DNA of 64,000 nt from Allochromatium humboldtianum (GCF_013385175.1 NZ_JABZEO010000012.1:1-64000); one strand, 5' to 3'. Positions 33,480 to 43,297 are shown, counted from the stretch's first letter. The notes: generated by a model not told the origin, from the letters alone. Translations and numbers: made by a program.

Positions 33480-35564
33480 TCAACGTGGCTCGACGATCAA
33501 ACGTCTGATCCGCAGATCGCCGTGCCCCGGGTAGATCGTGCGAACCTCGAGCGGACCATCGTCGTCGGAGACATCGAATTCGATCAATAATGATCGGCTC
33601 CGGCCGGCCGTTCCCATGAGGGAACCCTCACCATAGATCCGGCGGCGACCGCCATCGATGGGGGCCGCGACCGCATCCCAAACCCCGGCGGTTCGATCGA
33701 CAGGCAAGTGACTGCGGTAGTCCAATCGCGCGCGATAGGAACCAGCCGGCAGGGCCACATAGGGACCAAAACTCAGGAAGTCATGCGCCTCGGGATTCTC
33801 CGGCCGCAGTTCGCCGTCGATGACCGTACCGATATTGGTTGAGAGATTGTCGGCCAGCCATTGTAAACGACCGCCGGGCAAATAGCGCAGTGTCGACTGC
33901 AATTTCAAGGGGACATCATTCCAGGCGTCAGACGACATGCCCGGTTTGCACAGGAGCGCCTGGCGCCACTGCGAGCACTCGCCACGCGCGAGCGCATTCC
34001 TGAAGCCATCGGGAATGGTCATCGGAGAGCGACTGAAGAAGGGCGAGGCCAAGACATAGAGTTGGCCGGTCTCGAACGGGCGCGAAAATTTTGCGCTCTT
34101 GGCGGCACAATCTAGGTTGGCACGAGCGATGTAGCCGCTGTCGAGCGTCAACCCGAAATGTCCGGCCAGACGCTGGAAGAAGAAATACTGATCGATATCG
34201 CCCTCTTGGCAGCCAAAGGCCGGGTGCAGATCGATCCGTTTCACGTCATGCAGCACAGCCTTCCAAGGCGAGAGATCCCCCTGAGCCTGCTCCTCGACGC
34301 GATCTGTCAGGCGCTGCCGAATCGGTTGCACGTCCCACCACTGGAGGGGCAGGACGAGGAGCAGGATCGGCATCACCTGAGGCGGTCCGAACCGCTTGAG
34401 TACCGTTGCCAGCGCAACGAAGGTCAGCAGATAGAACACCGGCCAGAAAAAACGCCCGCCGGCGCGGAAGATCCCGGTCGCCCAGGCCAGCATGTCCGGC
34501 AATGGAAGTTCGAGAAGCAGATGCGTCCCCAGATAGACGCGATTCGAAACGGCGTAGAGCGTGCAGGCAAGTGCACAGAGCATGAGGCCCGGATAGCGGT
34601 TCCGGATCATCGGCCAGTCGATCGAGCCGCGATCGCGAATGAGTGCCGTGAATCCTATCGCGACGAGCAGCCATACGCCCGCGCCAAGATAGTTGAAACC
34701 CTCGTATTGTCCCCCGGTCGCATCCACGAAACATGGCGTCAGGCGACCGCCGCACAGAGGCGCGAGCAGATTCATCGAGTAGAGCCCAAAGCCCTCGGCG
34801 CGCAAGCCGCTGCCCCCATAGCCGAAGACCGGCACGATGAATGCGAGCACGGCCAGGGTGATGAGCAGGCGACTCACTTGCTTTCCCCAGGAGCCTCCCG
34901 TACGCGCCTCATCGAACAGGAAGGCCAGGAAGATCCCAAAACAGATCGCCAGCCAATAGGGATGTACCAGCAAGCCGATCAGCGCAGTCGCGGCCAGCCA
35001 CCAGGCCGAACGCGCACGCGGCCAGAGATCGCGTATACCCCTGAAATACAGGCCGAGCGCAAACAGGACGAGTCCGTGCGCCATCAAGGCCGAATGGCCC
35101 AGGCGCCAGGACAGGATCGGAGCCATCAAGGCCAGAGCCACCGCCGCCAGGGAGGCGAACCATTGGCGACAACCCAGGGAGCGAATCAGAAACACGCCCG
35201 CGAGTGCCTGCATCAGGATGACGAGCACATGCCAAAGACCGAAGTACTGGAAGTCTTCAGGCAGCCAGGGTGAAAGCAGCTTGAACGAGATCGCCAGCAA
35301 CGGAATGCTGTCGGTAAAGGCGATGGAGACGCCCTCAGGTGCATTCAGACGATTGGTATGCAGCAGCGGAAAACGCCACTCGTCGTCACGATAGAACTGC
35401 CACCCGGAGAGATGTTGAGCAAAGTCTCCGGTTTCGAACAGATGCGCCCGCCCCGCCAGAAAGTCATGCGGAAACACGGACCAGGCCACCAGACTCGCGA
35501 TCAGAATAGCGACTGAATAGGCGACTGCCGATGACCATTCGGTCACCGGGATCTTAGATGACAT
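33480..35564 (-). CDS. Large multi-spanning membrane protein, probable GT-C glycosyltransferase (DUF6311-like)
   Basis: About 694 residues: roughly twelve hydrophobic segments in the first 430, then a soluble periplasmic-type domain. The first loop carries an acidic pair and conserved aromatic residues (HLFETGDFAQHLSGWQFYRDDE), as in GT-C enzymes that take sugars from lipid carriers. It fits the GtrC slot of a Gtr-like module with the GT2 enzyme and the small flippase downstream. ATG 35564 lies 17 bases after the upstream stop; the extended frame to 35645 overlaps that gene and is less likely. Confidence 0.7.
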   Translation of the reverse strand: MSSKIPVTEWSSAVAYSVAILIASLVAWSVFPHDFLAGRAHLFETGDFAQHLSGWQFYRDDEWRFPLLHTNRLNAPEGVSIAFTDSIPLLAISFKLLSPWLPEDFQYFGLWHVLVILMQALAGVFLIRSLGCRQWFASLAAVALALMAPILSWRLGHSALMAHGLVLFALGLYFRGIRDLWPRARSAWWLAATALIGLLVHPYWLAICFGIFLAFLFDEARTGGSWGKQVSRLLITLAVLAFIVPVFGYGGSGLRAEGFGLYSMNLLAPLCGGRLTPCFVDATGGQYEGFNYLGAGVWLLVAIGFTALIRDRGSIDWPMIRNRYPGLMLCALACTLYAVSNRVYLGTHLLLELPLPDMLAWATGIFRAGGRFFWPVFYLLTFVALATVLKRFGPPQVMPILLLVLPLQWWDVQPIRQRLTDRVEEQAQGDLSPWKAVLHDVKRIDLHPAFGCQEGDIDQYFFFQRLAGHFGLTLDSGYIARANLDCAAKSAKFSRPFETGQLYVLASPFFSRSPMTIPDGFRNALARGECSQWRQALLCKPGMSSDAWNDVPLKLQSTLRYLPGGRLQWLADNLSTNIGTVIDGELRPENPEAHDFLSFGPYVALPAGSYRARLDYRSHLPVDRTAGVWDAVAAPIDGGRRRIYGEGSLMGTAGRSRSLLIEFDVSDDDGPLEVRTIYPGHGDLRIRRLIVEPR

Positions 35565-35581
35565 CCGTGACCTCGGGAATC

Positions 35582-36769
35582 TCAGTGATGGCCATCCGAC
35601 ACCCGACCATAAAGGCGTATCGTCTGCTCGACACAGGCTCCCCATGTGTAATGGGCGGCGCGCTTCAATCCCATTGCTCGCGCCTCGCGCCTCCAGGTGT
35701 CATCCTCGAGTCCGCGCTGCATGGCTTGACGCAAGGCGTCGATGTCGAGCGGATCGACCTGAAGCGCGACGCCTTGCACCAGCTCCGAAAGCGTTGGGCA
35801 GGTCGAGGTGACGAGTGGGACACCGCAGGCCATCGCCTCGAGCGGCGGCAGGCCGAAGCCTTCATAGAAGGACGGAAAGACGAAGAGGCGCGCGCCGGCG
35901 ATGAGGCAGGGCAGGTCGGATTGGTCGACGTACTCCAGGTATCTGAGGGTTCCGCCGGATCGGGCCGCCTCGATGCGCTCATGGATGGCGGCGCTGTTCC
36001 AGCCGCGCGCACCGATCAGGAGCAGAGGGAAACGATGCTGCAATGCGACCGGCAAGCGAGCATGGGCCTCGATCAGTCCGGTGATGTTCTTGCGCGGTTC
36101 GATTGTCGCCACACAGAGACAATAGGCATCGGGCGTCAGACCATAGATACGCACACAGGAAGCGAGTTCGGTCGTTGAGCGGGGATGGAAGGATCTGCCG
36201 ACACCCAGTGGGATCGCGCCGATGCGATCGGCCGGCCAGCCGCAGTGCTCGATGACCTCGCGCCGGATGGATTCGGAGTCGGTGATCAGGTACTGAGCAC
36301 GCGCGAGCGTCCTGGGCCATTCATGCTCGAACAGAGCGCGGCGCTCGGCGGGATGGAATTGCGGGTAACGTATGACCGAAAGGTCATGGATGGTCGCCAC
36401 GGCCGGACCCGAACAGGGGGGCAGGAAATAGTTGGGCGAATGATAGAGATGGTCGGAGAATCCACTGAGTCGCCGCCAGGCGAGCAGCGACCGCCACTGA
36501 CGGTAGCCGGCCATGATGGGGGATATGGAGGCCAGTCGGGTGGCCAAAGCCATCGTCAAGGACGACCGGGACTCGCCGTCCGGGCCGGCAGTCAATGCCT
36601 CATCGTCGGGTGAGGGTGGTTCGACCCAGCGCCCGCCGCCCATGAAACGAGCCGAGGAGACCAGCGGATGTCCATTCAACCCCCTCGCCAGCTCATAGGC
36701 GTAGCGACCGATGCCGGTGAGGGGGTGGCGGATCGCATCGATATCGAGGATGAGCCTTATCCCCATCAT
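35582..36769 (-). CDS. GT4-family glycosyltransferase
   Basis: About 396 residues with the GT-B opening ILDIDAIRHPLTGIGRYAYE, the central YCLCVATIEPRKNITGLIEA and the donor-binding FVFPSFYEGFGLPPLEAMA. It is closely related to the gene at 43298-44455, with long identical stretches such as DHLYHSPNYFLPP and YCLCVATIEPRKNI. The start ATGATG at 36769/36766 overlaps the stop of the metalloprotease gene, so translation is coupled. It is likely to act on a mannosyl- or deoxyhexose-containing glycan, but the donor is not determinable. Confidence 0.88.
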   Translation of the reverse strand: MMGIRLILDIDAIRHPLTGIGRYAYELARGLNGHPLVSSARFMGGGRWVEPPSPDDEALTAGPDGESRSSLTMALATRLASISPIMAGYRQWRSLLAWRRLSGFSDHLYHSPNYFLPPCSGPAVATIHDLSVIRYPQFHPAERRALFEHEWPRTLARAQYLITDSESIRREVIEHCGWPADRIGAIPLGVGRSFHPRSTTELASCVRIYGLTPDAYCLCVATIEPRKNITGLIEAHARLPVALQHRFPLLLIGARGWNSAAIHERIEAARSGGTLRYLEYVDQSDLPCLIAGARLFVFPSFYEGFGLPPLEAMACGVPLVTSTCPTLSELVQGVALQVDPLDIDALRQAMQRGLEDDTWRREARAMGLKRAAHYTWGACVEQTIRLYGRVSDGHH

Positions 36770-38415
36770 TGACACATGAGCGCGATGGTCAAATCGATGA
36801 ACATGATCTCGAAATCGGCGTCTTCCTGGCTTTCGATGCCGGCGAGAAAATCTCGCCCATAGTCGGCATCCATCGCACAGGGTTGTGTTTGCTGGACGCG
36901 CCTGAACTCTTCGAGAAAGGCTTGGGCTGCCGCGATCTTGGCGTCGAGTACCGCTTGATCCGCTGCCGCTGCATTGTAGGCGATGGTATAGGCCATCTCG
37001 GCCACCGAGATACGGCCTGAGTCCACTAACCCGGCCCAATAGCTGAGTCCGGCCGATTGAGGATCCCGCGCAAAGAGAGATCGGAACACCTGAGTGATCT
37101 TCTGCCCTGTCGTCAGCGGACCATAGAGCGCCTGGGATTCGGATGACTTGAAGAAGTCATCGACGAGGATCAGATAATTTCCACCCGTCATGTTCATCCA
37201 GTTCGAATAATAATCGAAACCGGCAGGTGCCGGCGGACGCCCGAAATAACCGGCATACATGACATAGACCTGCCTCGAATACTGAGACTGCCCCCCCTGA
37301 GAGGACGTAGTAGCCGATATCACGTTCGAATTGGCGCTCTGTCCCGCATCATTGTAGGCACGAACTCGATAGTAATAGGTCGTGCTTGGACTCAAGCCAG
37401 TCACAGCCTGACTCGTGATATTGCCGAGTGCCCCATCGTATAGTTTCGTCGTGAACGCGCTGCTCGTGGACAGCTCCAGCCAATAACCCGTCACACCTGT
37501 GACGCTGCTCCAATTGGCGGTGAACCCCGTGCCGGTGACATTCGTTGCGGCCAGTGCCACGGGTGCGGACGGGATGGTCGGCTCGGTCGAACCCCCGGTT
37601 CTATAGGCGGCGACGACGTCCTGGGTCTGACGCAGCAGACGCGCGTTGTCGCCATGGATGGCATGACCGGCGGCAACGCCCTGGTAGGTCTTGAGCGGCG
37701 TGGAGAACAACGGCGCTTCCGTGTAAGAGCTGCCATAGCCATCGTCATCATAGGCCATGATGGTGTGATATTTGACGCCATTGGTTCCAGTGAAGTACCA
37801 GCCGGCCGAATACTGATTGTCGAGGTTGGGGTTCGGCCCGGGATCCGATGCCTGATATTTTGAATGATGGGCGCCGAGATTGTGACCGACCTCATGCGTC
37901 AGGGTATGGTCGATCGCGACGGCGCGGATGGCATTGACGGTGTGGGCATAATTGGCGTGACCGGACCAGTCCATAAGCATATAGCCTATTCCGACATAGC
38001 CATAGGCCGAACCATGATCGACGAGCATCGACACCAGATCGGCGCCATAGGTGTTGCGGGCTGTGGCGACGGCGGCGAAGGGTCCGGTCCCAGCCTGCAG
38101 TGCATTCAGATCGGCAGAGAGCGGCGTCGTTGTGCTCGACTGGGTGGTGTAGGCGACCGACATCGAATGCACGAGCCGGAAGGTGATGTCAACGCCGCTG
38201 TTCTGCATCGCCTGGTTCATGCGATTGACGACATCCTGCGAGAAGGCCGTCATGCCGCCGTTGGAGGCGACCCAGGAGGTGGCTGTGGTGTCATAGACGA
38301 GCATGATGTCGATGGTGGCGGCTTGGACGGCACGCGCCCAAGGCAGAATCGAAAAGACCAGGAATATGAATGCCGCTAGGCGAAAACCGCCGAATCTTCT
38401 TCTGGAAGGATCCAT
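36766..38415 (-). CDS. Secreted zinc metalloprotease with FN3 and C-terminal DUF4214-type module
   Basis: A 549-residue protein. A signal peptide occupies residues 1 to about 33 (RLAAFIFLVFSILPWARAVQA). The reprolysin-like catalytic domain has HEVGHNLGAHH at about residues 174-184, the extended zinc motif of metzincins. A fibronectin type III domain follows (about 280-370). The C-terminal 170 residues are a DUF4214-type module (YVMYAGYFGRPPAP, FARDPQSAGLSYWAGLV, YTIAYNAAAADQAVLDAK). The same module opens the S-layer-like protein at 15849, so both may dock to the same surface structure. ATG 38415 has AGAGG upstream. It is followed by GT genes in coupled translation. Confidence 0.88.
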   Translation of the reverse strand: MDPSRRRFGGFRLAAFIFLVFSILPWARAVQAATIDIMLVYDTTATSWVASNGGMTAFSQDVVNRMNQAMQNSGVDITFRLVHSMSVAYTTQSSTTTPLSADLNALQAGTGPFAAVATARNTYGADLVSMLVDHGSAYGYVGIGYMLMDWSGHANYAHTVNAIRAVAIDHTLTHEVGHNLGAHHSKYQASDPGPNPNLDNQYSAGWYFTGTNGVKYHTIMAYDDDGYGSSYTEAPLFSTPLKTYQGVAAGHAIHGDNARLLRQTQDVVAAYRTGGSTEPTIPSAPVALAATNVTGTGFTANWSSVTGVTGYWLELSTSSAFTTKLYDGALGNITSQAVTGLSPSTTYYYRVRAYNDAGQSANSNVISATTSSQGGQSQYSRQVYVMYAGYFGRPPAPAGFDYYSNWMNMTGGNYLILVDDFFKSSESQALYGPLTTGQKITQVFRSLFARDPQSAGLSYWAGLVDSGRISVAEMAYTIAYNAAAADQAVLDAKIAAAQAFLEEFRRVQQTQPCAMDADYGRDFLAGIESQEDADFEIMFIDLTIALMCQ

Positions 38416-38472
38416 GACGAACCTCTTGCGCTGAGTGCTCGATGAAAGACCTGTGGGACCCATGACCGGCGA

Positions 38473-39039
38473 TCAATCCGGCGGTGGGATGATCGGAGAC
38501 GAATGGATGACGGGAGGGCGGTTGCGCGGATCATATTCAGTGACCCGTCCGACACCGGTCTCGGTATCGCCCACGACCCGATATAGATAGGGCGAATGGG
38601 GGTCGCTGAAGGTCATCAGATAACTCTCGGGAGTGAGCGTCATGGAGAAGGTCGACAGATCGCTGTCCGAGACGCGCCCATTGATGGAGAGCGTGTCCGG
38701 TGTCGGGCGCGACTCGGACGTGACAAGGATCTCGACATAGGCGTCGGGGAAGAATTCGAGCGCCAGGGTCTTGGGCGTCGGCGCCTCGGACGCGCGCTGC
38801 CGACTGGAAGCACCGGTGGCCGGATCGAGCAGATCGGTTTGGAGGATCACAGCGCCGGCGCGGACCATGAAGCCGGAGGAATCGGCCTTGACCGCCGACT
38901 GGGCCTCACGAGCCGCGGCAACCTGCTCGGTGCTCGCGCGCAGGATCTGTGACACGGGAGCACCCTCCCCGCTCGCCGCAAGCGCAACAAGGGCGGATGG
39001 CGCAAACAACAGGCCGCTGAGCAACACTTTCCGGAACAT
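38473..39039 (-). CDS. Secreted protein upstream of the metalloprotease, function unknown
   Basis: 188 residues with a signal peptide (MFRKVLLSGLLFAPSALVALAAS). The mature part has helical then beta-strand character (TLALEFFPDAYVEILVTSES, TFSMTLTPESYLMTFSDP). Size and position directly before the protease suggest a separate propeptide, chaperone or inhibitor, which is an inference. ATG 39039 follows AGGTGG. The extended frame to 39084 lacks a better site. Confidence 0.65.
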   Translation of the reverse strand: MFRKVLLSGLLFAPSALVALAASGEGAPVSQILRASTEQVAAAREAQSAVKADSSGFMVRAGAVILQTDLLDPATGASSRQRASEAPTPKTLALEFFPDAYVEILVTSESRPTPDTLSINGRVSDSDLSTFSMTLTPESYLMTFSDPHSPYLYRVVGDTETGVGRVTEYDPRNRPPVIHSSPIIPPPD

Positions 39040-39071
39040 GCTATCCACCTCTTCGTTTCGCATCGCCTGTA

Positions 39072-39113
39072 ACTGAGTACGCATCCGCCGAATCCCGGCG
39101 GACTCGACTCAGT
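39072..39113. terminator. Two-part stem-loop between the secretion genes and the protease genes
   Basis: ACTGAGT (39072-39078) pairs with ACTCAGT (39107-39113), and inside it CCGCCG (39085-39090) pairs with CGGCGG (39096-39101). There is no clear T-tract, so it may be an attenuator or RNA-processing site rather than a full terminator. Confidence 0.4.
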
Positions 39114-39185
39114 CTATAGCACGAGTCGGCAAATAGACTTGGCTTTCGACGCAAATGTTGACGCAGGTCACGTCGGAGAGGAACC

Positions 39186-40526
39186 TCACTCCTCCCGGAA
39201 GGCCTGCGCCACGCGATCGGTGAGCGGACGGATGAGATAGTCGAAGAAGGTGCGCTCGCCGGTCTTGATCATGGCATCGACCGGCATCCCGGCCTGGAGC
39301 ACGCGCCCCTCGAGCTTGGCTACGCCCTCGGGTGTGACCTCGATGCGGGCGAGGTAATAAGGCTGGTTGGTGGCCTGATCGACGAGCCGGTCGGCCGAGA
39401 CGGTCAGAACGCGCCCTGGAATGACAGGTGTGGTGCGGGCATTGAAAGCGCTCATGTGCAGATCGGCTTCCAGTCCGGGCGCGATGCGGTCGATGTCGAT
39501 GGGCTGGACGCGGGCCTCGATGATGAGCGACTCGCCCTCGGGAACGACGTCGAGGATGTGATCACCGGGACGGATGACGCCGCCGACGGTGTGCACGCTG
39601 GTGCCGACCACGGCGCCGGCGGCCGGTGATCTGACGACGGTACGCTCGACGGTCTTGCCGAGTGCGCGCATGCGTTCGCGCAGGTCGGCGAGCTTGGTCT
39701 CGACGTCGCGCAGTTCGGTGACGACCTCGCTGGTGAACTTGCGCTTGAGCTGGGCGATCTGGATCTCGGTCTCGCCGATCTGGATGCGCGCGGCGGCGAT
39801 GTCGGATTGGTGCTGGGCGCGCTCACCTTCGAGTTCCGCTGACAGACGTTCGTATTCGCGCAGGGTGCGTTTGTCGCCAAGTCCCTTGTCGAAGAGCTTG
39901 ACCATGCCGTCGATCTCTTCCTGATAGAGATCGATACGCTTGGTCTTGGTCAGGATCAGGGCTTCGAGACCACGGATCTGCTCCTGGAGCTGGTCGCGAC
40001 GCTGTTCGAGCACCTGGCGCTCGCCGTTGAGCGACTTGCGGCGGGCCTGGAAGACCCGCTGCTCGCCGGTGATGGCCTCGGCGATGCGCGGGTCGTCCTG
40101 GGCGGCAAGGAGTTCCTCAGCGAAGGATATCTCGGTGAGATCGTCGCGCTCGGCGATCAGACGCGCCTCCTGGGCGCGCAGAGACAGGAACTGGCCGCGG
40201 GCGATCTCGAGCTGGGCGCCGGCCTCGGTGTCGTCGAGCCGGACCAGCACGTCGCCCTCGGCCACGCGGTCGCCCTCGCGCACCAGGATCTCGCTGACGA
40301 TACCGCCATCGAGATGACGCACGGTCTTGCGCGCCGACTCGACCGCGACCACGCCTGGAGCCACGGCGGCGCCGTCGAGGGGGGCGAGCAGCGCCCAGGT
40401 GGTGAAGCCGCCGAGCGCGATCAGCAGGACGAGCAGGCCAATGAGGCGCTCGGGCTTGTCGCTGATAGGGATGGGGGAGGAGTCCTCGGTCGCGCCGAGA
40501 TGACGGGGAGTGACTGTGATGTCCAT
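39186..40526 (-). CDS. Type I secretion membrane fusion protein, HlyD family
   Basis: A 446-residue protein with one N-terminal membrane helix (LIGLLVLLIALGGFTTWALL), a lipoyl half-motif (DGGIVSEILVREGDRVAEGD), a long coiled-coil hairpin (about residues 100-290) and the C-terminal beta-barrel. This is the PrtE/HlyD type that bridges an inner-membrane ABC exporter and an outer-membrane channel. It starts seven bases after the ABC gene. No TolC-like gene is in the window. The expected substrates are the RTX-like proteins at 3757 and 15849. Confidence 0.92.
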   Translation of the reverse strand: MDITVTPRHLGATEDSSPIPISDKPERLIGLLVLLIALGGFTTWALLAPLDGAAVAPGVVAVESARKTVRHLDGGIVSEILVREGDRVAEGDVLVRLDDTEAGAQLEIARGQFLSLRAQEARLIAERDDLTEISFAEELLAAQDDPRIAEAITGEQRVFQARRKSLNGERQVLEQRRDQLQEQIRGLEALILTKTKRIDLYQEEIDGMVKLFDKGLGDKRTLREYERLSAELEGERAQHQSDIAAARIQIGETEIQIAQLKRKFTSEVVTELRDVETKLADLRERMRALGKTVERTVVRSPAAGAVVGTSVHTVGGVIRPGDHILDVVPEGESLIIEARVQPIDIDRIAPGLEADLHMSAFNARTTPVIPGRVLTVSADRLVDQATNQPYYLARIEVTPEGVAKLEGRVLQAGMPVDAMIKTGERTFFDYLIRPLTDRVAQAFREE

Positions 40527-40532
40527 GATGGT

Positions 40533-42269
40533 TCAACCGGCGGCTTGAGCGGGGAGCGTACCCGTGGCGGCGGGGCGCGGAACGGCGGTCGGGCGGGCGA
40601 ACTGGGCCAGCACCTGATCACGCGGACCGAACATCTCGGTCTGTCCCTCGCGCATCACCAGGATCTTGTCGACCGAGCCGAGGATGCTGGGTCTGTGGGT
40701 GATGATGACGACGGTCGTGCCTTCCGCCTTGAGTTGGGCGATGGCCTTGACCAGCGCCGATTCGCCCTGCTCGTCGAGGTTGGAGTTGGGTTCGTCGAGC
40801 ACGACCAGGACCGGATTGCCGTACATGGCGCGCGCCAGACCGATACGCTGGCGCTGGCCGCCCGAGAGCACGGCGCCGGCATCGCCGATCGGGGTGTCGT
40901 AGCCCTTGGGCAGACGCAGGATCATCTCGTGGACCTGCGCACGCTGGGCGGCGGCGACCACCTTTTCAGGATCGATCTCGCCGAAGCGGGCGATGTTCTC
41001 GCTCACGGTGCCGTCGAAGAGCTCGATGTCCTGCGGCAGATAGCCGATGTAGGGACCGAGTTCGTCGCGGTTCCAGTGGCCGATGTCGGCCCCGCTCAGA
41101 CGCACCTTGCCGGCGGCCACCGGCCAGACGCCGAGCAGCACGCGCGCCAGACTCGACTTGCCGGCGGCGCTCGGGCCGATGACGCCGATGACCTCGCCGG
41201 GGGCGATCTCGAACTGCACGCCGCGCAGCACCGGCAGGTTCGATCCGGGCGGGGCGGCCAGTACGCCCTCGAGCGTGACCCGGCCGTCGGGCGCTGGCAG
41301 GCTCATGTAGCGCGGACGCTCCGGGATGGCGTGCAACAGATCGTGCAGACGCTTGTAGGCCGAGCGCGAGGCGAGGAAGCCCTTCCAGCCGCCGATGAGC
41401 TGATCGATCGGCGCCAGGGCGCGGCCCATGATGATGGAACCGGCGATCATGACGCCCGCGGTGAACTGCTGCTGGATGACCAGATAGGCGCCCAGACCCA
41501 GGATCAGCGACTGGAGCGTGATGCGCAGCACCTTACTGGCATTGGAGAGCATGGCGGCGCGGTCGCTGGCCAGGGCCTGGAGCCTGAGCACCTCGCGATG
41601 GCGCTCGAACCAGCGCTGGTGCACGCGCGGCAGCATGCCCATGGCTTCCAGGGCCTCGGCATTGCGCAGGTTGCCGCCGAGATAACTGCGCGCGCCGATG
41701 GCCAGACCATTGGCCTTGCCGAGCGGCTGGCGGGTGACGATCTCGTTGGCGAGCGCGAGCGCGAACAGGATGACTGAGCCGACGATGGCGAACCAGCCGA
41801 GCCAGGGATGCATGAGGAAGAGCACGGCGATGTAGACCGGCATCCAGGGCACGTCGAAGAAGGCGAAGAGCCCGTTTCCGGTCAGGAACTGGCGCAGGTT
41901 TGTGAGATCCTCGATCGGCTGGGCGCCGGCGCCGCGACCGTCGCGCAGCTTGGCGTCGAACATGGCGCCGAACAGACGCGGATTGAGCTGCATATCGAGC
42001 CGGGCGCTGACACGCACCAGGATGCGCGAGCGCAGCAGTTCCAGCAGGCCCATGACGGCGAACAGCCCGACCACCAGGATGGTCAGCATGATGAGGGTCG
42101 ACTCGCTGCTGCTGGCCAGGACGCGGTCGTAGACCTGGAGCATGTAGATCGCCGGGGTCAGCATCAGCAGGTTGATGAAGAGACTGAAGAAGCCGGCGAA
42201 GAGGAAGGAATTGCGACTGGCCTTGAGGGCCGCACGCAATTCGTCGTCTGGACGATGGTTGGGTTTCAC
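40533..42269 (-). CDS. Type I secretion ABC permease/ATPase (PrtD-like)
   Basis: A 578-residue fused exporter. Membrane helices lie in residues 20-290, and the ATPase follows with Walker A GPSAAGKSSLARVLLG, signature LSGGQRQRIGLARAM, Walker B VLVVLDEPNSNLD and the H-loop VVIITHRP. It lacks a peptidase C39 domain, as in PrtD-type exporters of RTX and S-layer proteins with C-terminal signals. The start is GTG 42269. The 200 bases before it hold nothing recognisable. Confidence 0.92.
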   Translation of the reverse strand: MKPNHRPDDELRAALKASRNSFLFAGFFSLFINLLMLTPAIYMLQVYDRVLASSSESTLIMLTILVVGLFAVMGLLELLRSRILVRVSARLDMQLNPRLFGAMFDAKLRDGRGAGAQPIEDLTNLRQFLTGNGLFAFFDVPWMPVYIAVLFLMHPWLGWFAIVGSVILFALALANEIVTRQPLGKANGLAIGARSYLGGNLRNAEALEAMGMLPRVHQRWFERHREVLRLQALASDRAAMLSNASKVLRITLQSLILGLGAYLVIQQQFTAGVMIAGSIIMGRALAPIDQLIGGWKGFLASRSAYKRLHDLLHAIPERPRYMSLPAPDGRVTLEGVLAAPPGSNLPVLRGVQFEIAPGEVIGVIGPSAAGKSSLARVLLGVWPVAAGKVRLSGADIGHWNRDELGPYIGYLPQDIELFDGTVSENIARFGEIDPEKVVAAAQRAQVHEMILRLPKGYDTPIGDAGAVLSGGQRQRIGLARAMYGNPVLVVLDEPNSNLDEQGESALVKAIAQLKAEGTTVVIITHRPSILGSVDKILVMREGQTEMFGPRDQVLAQFARPTAVPRPAATGTLPAQAAG

Positions 42270-42475
42270 GGATGGGCCTGCAGATGAGATTCGGTGGTCG
42301 GTACCAGGGATGTGACCCGAAGGGTCCGGCGCGTCCGGTCTTGGAACCTGGACGGCCGGAACCGACCCTCGTCGCGATCACGCGAAACGTGCGTCTTTGG
42401 TACCTGGAAAGATGCCCGATTATAGCTCAGCCCAAGACCGATGCGCCAATGGGTTGGATGGCGCTCCGTCGCCGC

Positions 42476-43258
42476 TCAAGGACTGCCCCAGTCGAATTTC
42501 AGGACGTCCTGATCCTCCAGCGAGAAGGAGGCCGGCGTCCTGGCGGTGGTCTGAGCGGCGTTCGCCCGGAGGTCGGCCAACCGTCCGAGCAGACCGATAT
42601 GTTGCATCGCGAGCAACTGGCAGTAGGCCAGGGGCAGGCCCCCAACGCGGCGCAGTTCGAGGAAGTGCTCGTCGGACGCGTGGTTGAGCGCAGACTCGTC
42701 GATCTGGAACAGACCCTGGATCCGGCGCTCGTTCTCACCGGCCTTGAGCTGGATCGGCCAGGGGCGGATCAGTTCCAATCGTGCCAGCGTGTCGCAGACC
42801 AGGGTGGTCTGTTCACGGTTACGCTCGACCTGCTGTAGAAAATCCAGCACCTGCTTCAGGCTCTCGGCCGGCTCTCCGGCGGCATCGAAGAAGGGTTCGC
42901 CCTGCCCCGCTTCCGTCAACAGACCGCTGTCCTCGTCCAGACAGAGTACCCGGTCGCCGTTCTCGGTACGCGCCAGCGCGAAGGGATGGCCGCGCAGGGC
43001 CGATGGGATATAGGCGCCGATCCAGCGGCCATCGGGGGCGACGAAAAGGTTGGTGGTTGGTTCGAGACCGAGCACGGCCACCGGGACGTAGCGCTCGTTC
43101 TGCCGGACGAAGGCGATCGGCAGCGACATGGCCGCCTTGGGCAGTTCGGCCGCGACGAGCGGCGCCAGCGCCGTGCGCGCGGCGAAGGCGTAGGAGTCGA
43201 AGCGTTTCCAGCCCTTGTCGGCATGACGTTCGCGGGAGATGGGGACGATGTTTGGCAT
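42476..43258 (-). CDS. SapC-family protein
   Basis: A 260-residue protein with the SapC pattern: YAFAARTALAPLVAAELPKA and LPIAFVRQNERYVPVAVLGL near the N-terminus, GRWIGAYIPSALRGHPFAL, ALNHASDEHFLELRRVGGLP and a final AYCQLLAMQHIGLL. SapC was first named from a Campylobacter S-layer locus, and its relatives often sit next to type I exporters; its biochemical role is unsettled. Here it directly precedes PrtD/HlyD, which supports a link to S-layer export. Confidence 0.88.
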   Translation of the reverse strand: MPNIVPISRERHADKGWKRFDSYAFAARTALAPLVAAELPKAAMSLPIAFVRQNERYVPVAVLGLEPTTNLFVAPDGRWIGAYIPSALRGHPFALARTENGDRVLCLDEDSGLLTEAGQGEPFFDAAGEPAESLKQVLDFLQQVERNREQTTLVCDTLARLELIRPWPIQLKAGENERRIQGLFQIDESALNHASDEHFLELRRVGGLPLAYCQLLAMQHIGLLGRLADLRANAAQTTARTPASFSLEDQDVLKFDWGSP

Positions 43259-43297
43259 GATGTCGATCGGTGATAGGGTTTGTTTCGCGAATTCGTA

